DNA of 25,294 nucleotides. Source: Clostridiales bacterium UBA7103 (lineage in GTDB: Bacteria > Bacillota > Clostridia > Oscillospirales > Oscillospiraceae). A model generated the notes under the pieces. That model worked only from the letters and a program-made list of their open reading frames with translations. It did no database searches and was not told where the DNA came from. Below are positions 8,302 through 15,667 of the stretch, in pieces. Both the position numbers and the translations under genes were made by a program. Each line of letters opens with the position of its first letter. Positions within the stretch are counted from its first letter, which is position 1. The stretch covers positions 16,747 to 42,040 of the forward strand of contig DKYJ01000046.1 in NCBI GenBank assembly GCA_002493305.1. The letters are read 5' to 3'.

Positions 8302-9523
8302 CAGCCGTGTGTTTTGGGCGGTTATTTCTCTGGTCGCCTCTCTTGCCATCTGGTATTATGTGACGAGCGTTGATGAGGACGAGTACAGCCAGACCTTCTA
8401 TGGCGTCCAGGTGGAGCTGAGCGGCGAGGACAGTCTGCGCGAAAACCGCAACATGGTCATAACCGACCTTGACACCAGCACGGTCTCCCTGCGCATCAAA
8501 GGGCCAAGAAGGGTCATAAGCAGCCTTGACGCGGACGATATTGTAGCCAGAATCGATGTGAGTAAGCTCACGCAGGCGGCATATACCACCCAGCAGTATA
8601 CTGTGGAATTTCCCACAGGTGTCAATCGCCGGGATCTGGTCATTGAGTCCCGATATCCCGAGGCGGTGAGCTTTACAGTCTCCAAGCAGACAACAAAAAC
8701 CGTTCCTGTGCGCGGCGGCTTTGAGGGCGAGATAGCAGAGGGGTACACAGCCGAGACCCCGGTGTTTGAGCCGTCCACCATCACCCTGACCGGGGCTGAA
8801 ACCTATTTGGAGGATATAGCATACGCCTGGGTGACCTTTGGCACGGGGCTTACAGTTAACAGCACATACAGTGTTGAGTCCGGGTTTACGCTTATGGACG
8901 CTGACGACCGGCCCGTATCGACCACTGAGTTCAGCTATTCGACCGAGACAGTGACAGCGACACTTCCCATGCTGGAGATAAAAGATGTTCAGCTGGGCGT
9001 AGATATAGTTGAGGGCGCGGGGGCTACAAGCTCCAATGTGAAGATAAGCGTTGAGCCAAAGCAGATAAGCCTTGCCGGGGATTCAGCTATCCTTTCCGGC
9101 ATCAACAGAATAATTCTTGACACTGTCGATTTAACTGATTTCGCGTCCACATATACGGAAACCTATGCGATACCAATCTCCAACGGACTGCGCAATCTTA
9201 CCGGAGTGACAGAGGCGAAGGTGACTATCGAGGTCATTGGCCTTGAGACAAAGACCTTCCGCGTCAACAGTATTTCCTGCATAAACGAGGGCGATGGGAC
9301 GGTCACTGATATCATAACCGAGAGTATAGAAGTCACCCTGCGCGGTACGGCGGAGGATCTCAGTAAGGTAAAGAGCGAGAATATACACGCCGTGGCTGAC
9401 CTGGCCGATTATAAAGGCTCCACCGGCTCATATATGCCGGAGGTCAGAATATACGTGGACGGCTTTACAAATGTCGGCGCAATTGGTACGGAGACTATCT
9501 CCGTTGAAATAAGGAGGGCGTGA
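8267..9523 (+). CDS. cdaR: YbbR-domain protein, CdaR-like regulator of CdaA
   Basis: An extracytoplasmic, membrane-anchored protein of 418 residues with one N-terminal transmembrane helix (about residues 13-29, VFWAVISLVASLAIWYY). Tandem YbbR repeats follow, roughly 40-120, 125-215, 225-310 and 325-415, with the typical 'V.V.G' strand patterns. CdaR homologues bind and modulate CdaA activity, and the gene position directly after cdaA supports that role. The ATG at 8267 lies inside the cdaA gene with AGGGTGAAG upstream. A second ATG (8285) has a poorer site. The stop at 9521-9523 is one base before the next gene. Family assignment is firm; the regulatory role is by analogy. Confidence 0.88.
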   Translation: MKKRNLMKAIYNSRVFWAVISLVASLAIWYYVTSVDEDEYSQTFYGVQVELSGEDSLRENRNMVITDLDTSTVSLRIKGPRRVISSLDADDIVARIDVSKLTQAAYTTQQYTVEFPTGVNRRDLVIESRYPEAVSFTVSKQTTKTVPVRGGFEGEIAEGYTAETPVFEPSTITLTGAETYLEDIAYAWVTFGTGLTVNSTYSVESGFTLMDADDRPVSTTEFSYSTETVTATLPMLEIKDVQLGVDIVEGAGATSSNVKISVEPKQISLAGDSAILSGINRIILDTVDLTDFASTYTETYAIPISNGLRNLTGVTEAKVTIEVIGLETKTFRVNSISCINEGDGTVTDIITESIEVTLRGTAEDLSKVKSENIHAVADLADYKGSTGSYMPEVRIYVDGFTNVGAIGTETISVEIRRA

Positions 9524-9524
9524 T

Positions 9525-9941
9525 TTGACTCAGGAGGCTGTAATAACAAAGCTGCTGCCTGACAATATGGCTGAGGTCGTGGTGACTCGCGGTACCGCCT
9601 GCGGCAGCAACTGCGGTAACTGTGAAAGCTGCATTTACGACAGCAAGGTGAAAGCCGTTGCGAAAAATCCCATCGGCGCTGTCAGAGGGGAAAAGGTGGT
9701 AATTTCCAGCAAAACTTCATTTGTTTTTGGCGCGGCGATGCTCGTGTATGTTATGCCGCTCGTCCTGTTCCTGCTGGGCTTTGCCATCGCCCATATGCTC
9801 GGCGGCAGCGAGGGGATATGCGTGCTGACAAGCTTTATCGGTCTTGTACTGGGCGCGGTAGTTATCGTTCTCAGCCAACGGCTGAAAAAAGACAAAAAAC
9901 CGCTGGTTTACACTATTATTGGGCATTCCGAGGAGGGCTGA
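9525..9941 (+). CDS. RseC/MucC family membrane protein
   Basis: A 138-residue protein of the RseC/MucC (SoxR-reducing system) family. The N-terminal domain carries four cysteines, Cys26, Cys30, Cys33 and Cys36 (C-x3-C-x2-C-x2-C), which could hold an Fe-S cluster. Two transmembrane helices follow (about 66-87 and 92-115), then a basic tail. In Gammaproteobacteria RseC relates to SoxR reduction and Rsx electron transfer; in Clostridia the role is unclear, perhaps linked to Rnf-type redox modules. The start is TTG at 9525, supported by AAGGAGG (9511-9517) 7 bases upstream; the ribosome binding site is inside the end of cdaR. Lying between cdaR and yicC is unexpected and may just be operon drift. 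Confidence 0.83.
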   Translation: MTQEAVITKLLPDNMAEVVVTRGTACGSNCGNCESCIYDSKVKAVAKNPIGAVRGEKVVISSKTSFVFGAAMLVYVMPLVLFLLGFAIAHMLGGSEGICVLTSFIGLVLGAVVIVLSQRLKKDKKPLVYTIIGHSEEG

Positions 9942-9947
9942 CGCATT

Positions 9948-10826
9948 ATGATAAAGAGCATGACGGGCTATGGCAGCGCCAGCGGCAGCGCCCAGGGCTT
10001 CAATATCAGCGTGGAGCTGAAAAGTGTAAATAACCGTTTTTTGGATACCTCTGTGCGTATGCCGCGCAGCTTCATGTTTGCCGAGGACGCCGTGAAATCT
10101 GCCGTCCAGCGGCATATAAGCCGTGGCAAGGTCGATGTCTTTGTCACGGTGGATTCCGCCGGGACTGATGATGTCTGCGTCAAGGTCAATGAGGCGCTTT
10201 TGAAGGGCTATGTAGCTGCTGTAAAGCACATTGCTGAGGAATATGGGCTGCATGACGATGTAAGCGCCATGAGCGTTGCCCGCTTCCCGGAGGTGTTGAC
10301 GGTTGAAAAGGCGGATATCGACACCGAAGCCGTTGCCGCCGCGATAGGCGAGCTTACGGAGCTCGCGCTGGAGGACTTTGATAAAATGCGCCTGCGTGAG
10401 GGCGAGAAGCTAAGGGACGATGTGCTCAAAAGGCTTGAGAATATCGACGCTCTGGTATCCGCGGTGGAGTATTCTGCCCCGGAGACGGTGAAGGCTTACC
10501 GCAGCCGCCTTGAGCAGAAGATGCAGGAAGTTCTGGGTACCGCCGGTATTGATGAGAGCCGTATCCTTGCCGAGGCGGCCATCTTTGCCGATCATATCGC
10601 CGTGGACGAGGAGACTGTGCGCCTGCGCAGCCATATGTCCCAGCTAAAGCAGATGGTCGAGGGCTCATCACCCACCGGAAGAAAGATCGACTTTCTTGTG
10701 CAGGAGTTTAACCGCGAGGCAAACACCATCGGCTCCAAGTGCCAAAATTCGGATATTGCCCATACGGTGGTCGATCTCAAATCCGAGATAGAGAAGATCC
10801 GCGAGCAGATCCAGAACATCGAATAG
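9948..10826 (+). CDS. yicC: YicC/YloC family endoribonuclease
   Basis: YicC-family protein of 292 residues, a conserved stress-related endoribonuclease family. It starts with the hallmark MIKSMTGYGSA and has the N-terminal motif ELKSVNNRFLD. The C-terminal domain ends with the signature NTIGSKCQNSDIAHTVVDLKSEIEKIREQIQN, in which Glu and Lys residues are strongly conserved. AGGAGGG lies 10 bases before the ATG, inside the end of the preceding gene. It heads the conserved block yicC-remA-gmk-rpoZ seen in many Firmicutes. Family membership is certain; the cellular substrates are not known from the sequence. Confidence 0.94.
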   Translation: MIKSMTGYGSASGSAQGFNISVELKSVNNRFLDTSVRMPRSFMFAEDAVKSAVQRHISRGKVDVFVTVDSAGTDDVCVKVNEALLKGYVAAVKHIAEEYGLHDDVSAMSVARFPEVLTVEKADIDTEAVAAAIGELTELALEDFDKMRLREGEKLRDDVLKRLENIDALVSAVEYSAPETVKAYRSRLEQKMQEVLGTAGIDESRILAEAAIFADHIAVDEETVRLRSHMSQLKQMVEGSSPTGRKIDFLVQEFNREANTIGSKCQNSDIAHTVVDLKSEIEKIREQIQNIE

Positions 10827-10835
10827 GAGCGCAGT

Positions 10836-11069
10836 ATGAAGCTAATACCCATTGGTTTTGGGAACCTTGTCTCTGCGGACAGGGTGGTGTCTGTCATAAG
10901 TCCCGAGTCAGCGCCTATAAAGCGCATGATCCAGGACGTGCGTGAACGGGGGCTGCTTATTGACGCCTCCTTTGGCAGAAGCACCAAAGCAGTTATAGTC
11001 ATGGACAGCGGCAATGTTGTTTTATCGGCGCTGGCACCGGAGGTTCTGGCTCAGCGCTTTTCTGAGTAA
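10836..11069 (+). CDS. remA: RemA family DNA-binding regulator (DUF370)
   Basis: A 77-residue DUF370 protein. In B. subtilis RemA is a DNA-binding activator of biofilm-matrix and osmoprotection genes and forms ring-like oligomers. Family features are the N-terminal PIGFGNLVSADRVVSVISPESAPIKRM segment, with its conserved Arg-Met, then the Gly-Arg-Ser-Thr stretch (DASFGRSTKAVIVMDSG). The ATG has GGAG close upstream, 9 bases after the yicC stop. The place directly between yicC and gmk is the conserved one. The targets in this organism are unknown, and other members occur in non-biofilm contexts, so the symbol names the family rather than a proven role. Confidence 0.93.
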   Translation: MKLIPIGFGNLVSADRVVSVISPESAPIKRMIQDVRERGLLIDASFGRSTKAVIVMDSGNVVLSALAPEVLAQRFSE

Positions 11070-11092
11070 ATTTTACAGGAGGGTGTTATTAT

Positions 11093-11692
11093 ATGGAGAA
11101 AAAGGGGAAACTGTTTGTTATATCCGGCCCGTCCGGGGCGGGGAAGAGCACTGTCGTGTTCAAAGCTGTGGAGAACCGCAGCGATGTATGCTTTTCCATT
11201 TCAGTCACGACCCGCAAGCCAAGACCTGGCGAGGTGGACGGTAAAGAGTATTTCTTTGTAGATCTTGACCGCTTTAAGGAGATGGTCGAGCATGACGAGC
11301 TGTTGGAGCACGCCGAATACGTGGCCAACTCCTACGGTACGCCCAGAGCCTACGTTCAGGAGCAGCTTGACGCGGGAAAAAACGTGCTGCTGGATATTGA
11401 GGTGCAGGGCGCGCGGCAGGTTCACGAAAAAATGCCCGAGGCGGTGATGATTTTCATCGTACCGCCATCAATGGAGGTTCTGAAGCAGCGTCTTGAAAAC
11501 CGCGGCACCGATACTGCCCGTGCTATTGAGGCACGGCTTATCCGGGCAAAGCAGGAATACGCCGAAGCGGATTTCTACGATTATATTATTGTTAATGACG
11601 ATGCCGGGAAAGCGGCGAAGGAATTTGAAGCGATCATAACCGCTGAGAGCTGCCGCGCTGCCGAGCATATGGATATTCTTAAAAACGCCTGA
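11093..11692 (+). CDS. gmk: Guanylate kinase
   Basis: Gmk phosphorylates GMP to GDP with ATP, an essential step of GTP supply. The 199 residues match the family. The P-loop is SGPSGAGKSTV (about residues 10-20). The GMP-binding region follows, with SVTTRKPRPGEVDGKEYFFVD and YGTP; then comes DIEVQGARQV and the lid Arg in LENRGTDTARAIEARL. AGGAGGG sits upstream of the ATG, in a 23-base gap after remA. It precedes rpoZ, as in most Firmicutes. Nothing is unusual. Confidence 0.97.
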   Translation: MEKKGKLFVISGPSGAGKSTVVFKAVENRSDVCFSISVTTRKPRPGEVDGKEYFFVDLDRFKEMVEHDELLEHAEYVANSYGTPRAYVQEQLDAGKNVLLDIEVQGARQVHEKMPEAVMIFIVPPSMEVLKQRLENRGTDTARAIEARLIRAKQEYAEADFYDYIIVNDDAGKAAKEFEAIITAESCRAAEHMDILKNA

Positions 11693-11704
11693 ATAAATAA
11701 TTAT

Positions 11705-11718
11705 GCCGCATTTGCGGC
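11705..11718 (+). other. Short stem-loop before rpoZ
   Basis: 6-bp inverted repeat GCCGCA (11705-11710) and TGCGGC (11713-11718); as a real hairpin probably 5 bp with a 4-base loop. It ends 5 bases before the rpoZ GGAG (11724-11727). No T-tract, so not a terminator by itself. Confidence 0.4.
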
Positions 11719-11737
11719 GGAATGGAGATTGATTATT

Positions 11738-11926
11738 ATGATGCTTTATCCCCCTGTTGCTGAGCTTGTCGATAAGATCGGCAGCCGTTACCAGCTTGTG
11801 AACCTTGTTGCCAAGAGAGCCCGTGTAATCTCCGAGACTGCTGAGGAGAAGCAGGAGCCCCTGGAGCGCAAGCCTGTTTCCTCTGCCATTGACGAGGTTT
11901 ATACCGGCAAGCTCACCATAAAGTAA
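11738..11926 (+). CDS. rpoZ: DNA-directed RNA polymerase omega subunit
   Basis: The omega subunit helps fold and hold the beta' subunit of RNA polymerase. The product has about 62 residues, typical for Clostridia. The family pattern is clear: an N-terminal helix with a Gly-Ser-Arg-Tyr turn (DKIGSRYQLVNLVAKRAR), then an EKPV-like segment (ERKPVSSAIDEVYTGKL). The start is uncertain between ATG 11738 and ATG 11741. GGAG (11724-11727) is 10 bases before the first, so I chose it; a TTG at 11729 is too close to that site. The gene follows gmk by 45 bases containing a small hairpin, and precedes priA by 16 bases. The usual coaBC neighbour is missing. Confidence 0.93.
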   Translation: MMLYPPVAELVDKIGSRYQLVNLVAKRARVISETAEEKQEPLERKPVSSAIDEVYTGKLTIK

Positions 11927-11942
11927 TTTCACGGAGGGGCGC

Positions 11943-14189
11943 ATGGCGGCAAAAATTGCAAAAATAGCGGTTTCTGCCGCAACATACAGTATAGACAAGC
12001 CCTATGATTACCTTATCCCCGGCGAGCTTCTGGATAAAGCCTTACCGGGCGCGCGCGTGTATGTGCCGTTTTCAAGGGGCAACCGCCGCAGCGAGGGTGT
12101 GATCCTTGCTGTGGAGGAGGGCAGCTGCCTTGAAAAGCTTAAAAGCATTGAGGCTGTGCTGGATGATGAGCCGGTACTGAAGCCCTGGCAGCTGAAGCTT
12201 GCCCTTTTCATGCGCGAGCGCTTTTTCTGCACTGTGTATGACGCTGCGCGTGCGTTATTGCCGGCAGGGCTTTGGCTCAAGGAGGACGGCCGCCGCCGGG
12301 TCAATGATAAAACCGTGGAGATGGCGCGGCTTGCTGTCTCCCCGGAGGACGCCGATGTTATCGCGGAAAATAAGCGCCGCCGCTCACCCATGCAGGCGGA
12401 GCTGCTGTCCGCCCTGTGCGGCTTCGATGCCCTGCCAAGTCAGGACTTGATGCGCCATACCGGAGCTTCACACCAGTCATTGAAGGCTTTGTGCAAGGCG
12501 GGGCTTGTAGAGCTGTTTTATATTGAGGTCTACCGCCGGCCGGAAACCACGGAAGTTGAGAGCCTGCCTATGCCGGAGCTCAATGACGCACAGCAGCTTG
12601 CCTTTGATGGGCTGAATGCCCTTGCCATGGAGGGGAAAAGCACCACTGCGCTGCTCTTTGGAGTCACAGGCAGCGGTAAGACCAGCGTCTATATGCATCT
12701 GATCAGCCGCCAGCTTGAGCGTGGGAAAAGCGCTATCCTTCTTGTCCCGGAGATCGCTCTGACCCCCCAGATGCTCAACACCTTTGCCGCGCGCTTCGGT
12801 GATAATATTGCCGTGCAGCACAGCAGCCTATCAGTAGGTGAACGCTATGACGAGTATAAGCGAATCAGGGACGGGAAAGCCCGGCTTGTTATCGGCACCC
12901 GCAGCGCGGTGTTTGCCCCGGCGGAAAATCTGGGGCTTATCATCATCGACGAGGAGCAGGAAGAGAGCTATCGTTCGGAAAATACCCCCAGGTATAACGC
13001 GAGAGATATAGCCAAATATCGCTGCTACAAGTCAAATGCGCTGCTGCTGCTTGGCTCGGCAACGCCGGACATACAGAGCCGTTACCTTGCAAAAACCGGC
13101 AAATACGCTTATTTTTCGCTCCCGAACCGCTATAATGAGCTGAGTATGCCCAAGGTAAAAATAGCGGATATGAAGCGGGAGCTGCGCCGTGGAAACGGCG
13201 GGAATATCAGCTCCGTTTTACGTGAGGAGCTTGAGAAAAACATTGAAAACGGCGAGCAGAGTATCCTGCTCATTAACCGCCGCGGCGCAAACCGCCTGAT
13301 AAGCTGCGGCGAATGTGGTTTTACCTTCCGCTGCCCCAGATGCAGCGTATCATTGACCTATCACAGCAACAATAACCGCCTCATTTGTCATCATTGCGGC
13401 TTTTCACGGCGTCTGCCGGAGGAATGTCCGGACTGCGGCGGCGCGTTCAAGTTCGTCGGCGCGGGTACCCAGCTTGTTGAACAGGAGCTTAACGAGCTTT
13501 TCCCAAGCGTGCCGGTGCTGCGTGTAGATACTGACACAGTCAGCCCTGCTGGTTCCCATGAGAGGCTTTTTGAGAGGTTCAGAAATGAAAATATCCCCAT
13601 CATGGTTGGAACACAGATGGTCGCGAAGGGACTTAATTTTGACAATGTGACTTTGGTGGGTGTTGTTTCTGCCGACCAGAGCCTTTATGCCGGGGATTAC
13701 CGGGCGGGGGAGAGAACATTCTCCCTGATAACTCAGGTGATAGGCCGCAGCGGCCGGGCCAGCAAGGAGGGGCGCGCCGTGATCCAGACCTTTACACCGG
13801 ATAATGAGACGCTTATTCAGGCGGCAAGGCAGGATTATGAGGCCTTTTTTTGCTCGGAGATCGAGCTTCGGCGCCTGCAAAACTCCCCGCCCTTTACAGA
13901 CGCGCTGGCTATCACCGCCTCCGGGCAGGACGAGATTCAGGTCATTAACGCGTGCCGCTTTGCAAAGCAGCTTCTGGATAATGCCCCGTCCCGCTGCGGA
14001 ATATCGACCCTTGGCCCCACGCCGCTTGCTGTGGTTAAGGTCAACAACCGATACAGATACAGGGTAAATATCTGCTGCAAGGCAAATAGCGAGGTGCGCG
14101 CCTGCATAGCGGACGCTGTTGTCAAGTGCAGCAGGGACAGCCGTTTTAAGGGCGTATCCGTCTTTGCGGATAATGACCCGGTAGATTGA
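11943..14189 (+). CDS. priA: Primosomal protein N' (PriA replication-restart helicase)
   Basis: PriA recognises stalled forks and D-loops and reloads the replicative helicase. Length 748 residues. An N-terminal 3'-DNA-binding domain (about 1-105) is followed by a winged helix and the SF2 helicase core, with Walker A GVTGSGKTS near 240 and motif II DEEQEESY near 336. The inserted cysteine-rich zinc region has CGECGF, CPRC, CHHCGF and CPDCGG (about 455-500). Motif V/VI lies in GTQMVAKGLNFDNV and QVIGRSGRASKEGRAVIQT. Motif II ends in Gln where many bacterial PriA have His. I recall this form in other Clostridia, so I do not regard it as damage. GGAGG sits 5 bases before the ATG. Confidence 0.96.
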   Translation: MAAKIAKIAVSAATYSIDKPYDYLIPGELLDKALPGARVYVPFSRGNRRSEGVILAVEEGSCLEKLKSIEAVLDDEPVLKPWQLKLALFMRERFFCTVYDAARALLPAGLWLKEDGRRRVNDKTVEMARLAVSPEDADVIAENKRRRSPMQAELLSALCGFDALPSQDLMRHTGASHQSLKALCKAGLVELFYIEVYRRPETTEVESLPMPELNDAQQLAFDGLNALAMEGKSTTALLFGVTGSGKTSVYMHLISRQLERGKSAILLVPEIALTPQMLNTFAARFGDNIAVQHSSLSVGERYDEYKRIRDGKARLVIGTRSAVFAPAENLGLIIIDEEQEESYRSENTPRYNARDIAKYRCYKSNALLLLGSATPDIQSRYLAKTGKYAYFSLPNRYNELSMPKVKIADMKRELRRGNGGNISSVLREELEKNIENGEQSILLINRRGANRLISCGECGFTFRCPRCSVSLTYHSNNNRLICHHCGFSRRLPEECPDCGGAFKFVGAGTQLVEQELNELFPSVPVLRVDTDTVSPAGSHERLFERFRNENIPIMVGTQMVAKGLNFDNVTLVGVVSADQSLYAGDYRAGERTFSLITQVIGRSGRASKEGRAVIQTFTPDNETLIQAARQDYEAFFCSEIELRRLQNSPPFTDALAITASGQDEIQVINACRFAKQLLDNAPSRCGISTLGPTPLAVVKVNNRYRYRVNICCKANSEVRACIADAVVKCSRDSRFKGVSVFADNDPVD

Positions 14190-14202
14190 ATTTGAGAATA
14201 AT

Positions 14203-14216
14203 TCCGCTCTTGCGGA
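14203..14216 (+). other. Short stem-loop before def
   Basis: 5-bp stem TCCGC (14203-14207) and GCGGA (14212-14216), loop TCTT. It ends 7 bases before the def ribosome binding site GGAG (14224-14227). Like the rpoZ hairpin it is followed by AATGGAGA and lacks a T-tract. Confidence 0.4.
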
Positions 14217-14235
14217 TTTGAATGGAGAATATACG

Positions 14236-14733
14236 ATGGCAATTCGCAATATTTTGACCAAAGAAGAGCCCACACTCTATAAGCACTGCCGACCCGTTAC
14301 CGATTTTAACCCCCGCCTTCACCAGCTGCTGGACGATATGCGGGAGACTCTCGACCGGGCTGACGGCGTGGGGCTTGCAGCGCCCCAGGTGGGAATTCTG
14401 CGCAGAGCGGTGCTGGTTATTGAGACAAATGTGGCTGAGGACGAGGAAGAATATTTCATTGAGCTTATAAACCCGGAGATCATCGAAAGCTCCGGCGCTC
14501 AGAAGGGCGCTGAGGGCTGCCTGAGCGTGCCGGGGGAATACGGCGTTGTTGAGCGGCCCATGAATGTGAAAGTCCGCGCTCAGGACAGGAATGGAAAGTG
14601 GTTCGAGGTAGAGGGCACTGGGCTTACAGCCCGCTGCTTTTGCCATGAGATCGACCATCTTGACGGCGTGATGTTTACTGCCAAAGCCGAGCGCATGCTC
14701 AGCGAGGAAGAGCTGCAAAATATTCAGGGCTGA
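14236..14733 (+). CDS. def: Peptide deformylase
   Basis: Def removes the formyl group from the N-terminal Met of new proteins, using a metal ion. The product has about 165 residues. All three family motifs are present: GVGLAAPQVG (motif 1), EGCLSVPG (motif 2, with the metal-binding Cys) and HEIDHLDG (motif 3, two metal-binding His and the catalytic Glu). I start at ATG 14236, giving MAIRNILTKEEP, with GGAG 8 bases upstream. An in-frame TTG at 14218 lies before that site and would be wrong. The gene sits between priA and fmt, so the enzymes that add and remove the formyl group are adjacent, as in many bacteria. Confidence 0.96.
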   Translation: MAIRNILTKEEPTLYKHCRPVTDFNPRLHQLLDDMRETLDRADGVGLAAPQVGILRRAVLVIETNVAEDEEEYFIELINPEIIESSGAQKGAEGCLSVPGEYGVVERPMNVKVRAQDRNGKWFEVEGTGLTARCFCHEIDHLDGVMFTAKAERMLSEEELQNIQG

Positions 14734-14746
14734 CAGGAGGGCGTTT

Positions 14747-15667
14747 ATGCGCATAGTTTTTATGGGGACACCGGACTTTGCTGCCGCCTCCCTTGATGAG
14801 CTTTTGACACAGGGCTTTGAGGTGGTGGGTGTGTTCACCCAGCCGGATAAACCCAAGGGCCGCGGCATGGAGACGGGCCTTTCACCGGTGAAGGAGATCG
14901 CTCTGCGGCATAATATCCCAGTGTTCCAGCCGCTTAAAATGCGGGACGGTACTGCTCTGCGTCAGATACAGGAGCTTGACCCGGACATTCTTGCGGTGGT
15001 GGCCTACGGCAGGATACTGCCTGATGACATTCTCGCTGTACCAAAATACGGCGCGGTGAACGTCCACGGCTCGCTGCTGCCCAGATACAGAGGAGCAGCC
15101 CCTATACAGTGGTCAGTCATCAACGGCGATAAGCTTACGGGTGTTACAACCATGTTCCTTGCAAGCGAGATGGACGCGGGCGACATCATTTATACAGACG
15201 AGACGGAAATCGGCGAATATGAGACCTCAGGAGAGCTTTTTGACAGGCTCAAGCTGATGGGCGCAAAGCTCCTTGTGAAGACCCTGCGGGATATCGAGGC
15301 GGGTACTGCCCCCAGACGCGCGCAGGAGCATGACAAGGCGACTTTTGCGCCAATGCTGGATAAGTCCCTTTCTCCCATCGATTGGAACAGACCGCCGAGG
15401 GCTGTTTTGAAGCAGATTTATGGGCTACAACCCTGGCCGGTGGCCACAATGGAGCTTGAAGGGGCCGTATACAGAGTTTTTGCCGCAGATTATACCGACA
15501 CAAAGACCTGCAAAGCTCCGGGAAGCGTTGTTTCCACTGATAAGGGCGGGATAGAGATTGCCTGCGCTGACGGCGAGACTTTGATGATTAACGAGCTTCA
15601 GGCTCCGGGAAAAAAGCGTATGGCGGCGATGGATTTTCTGCGCGGCCACAAGCTTAAAATCGACTGA
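14747..15667 (+). CDS. fmt: Methionyl-tRNA formyltransferase
   Basis: Fmt formylates the initiator Met-tRNA from 10-formyltetrahydrofolate, so that initiation can proceed. Length 306 residues. The N-terminal hydrolase-like domain starts MRIVFMGTPDFAAASL and contains the signature HGSLLPRYRGAAPIQW (about residues 105-120), with the catalytic Asn/His/Asp set of the family and the cofactor-binding loop. The C-terminal OB-like domain holds the tRNA contact (LQPWPVA region). AGGAGGG precedes the ATG by 7 bases. The stop overlaps the rsmB start (TGATG, 15665-15669), suggesting coupled translation. Confidence 0.97.
   Translation: MRIVFMGTPDFAAASLDELLTQGFEVVGVFTQPDKPKGRGMETGLSPVKEIALRHNIPVFQPLKMRDGTALRQIQELDPDILAVVAYGRILPDDILAVPKYGAVNVHGSLLPRYRGAAPIQWSVINGDKLTGVTTMFLASEMDAGDIIYTDETEIGEYETSGELFDRLKLMGAKLLVKTLRDIEAGTAPRRAQEHDKATFAPMLDKSLSPIDWNRPPRAVLKQIYGLQPWPVATMELEGAVYRVFAADYTDTKTCKAPGSVVSTDKGGIEIACADGETLMINELQAPGKKRMAAMDFLRGHKLKID

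Noticed and set aside
12946..12966. PriA motif II reads DEEQ rather than DEEH
   Set aside because: All other helicase and zinc motifs are intact and I recall Gln at this place in other clostridial PriA proteins, so it is more likely a lineage feature than a defect.
13404..14273. Long - strand frame opposite the end of priA and start of def
   Set aside because: It mirrors the PriA zinc and helicase motifs and the def start, and shows no protein family of its own.
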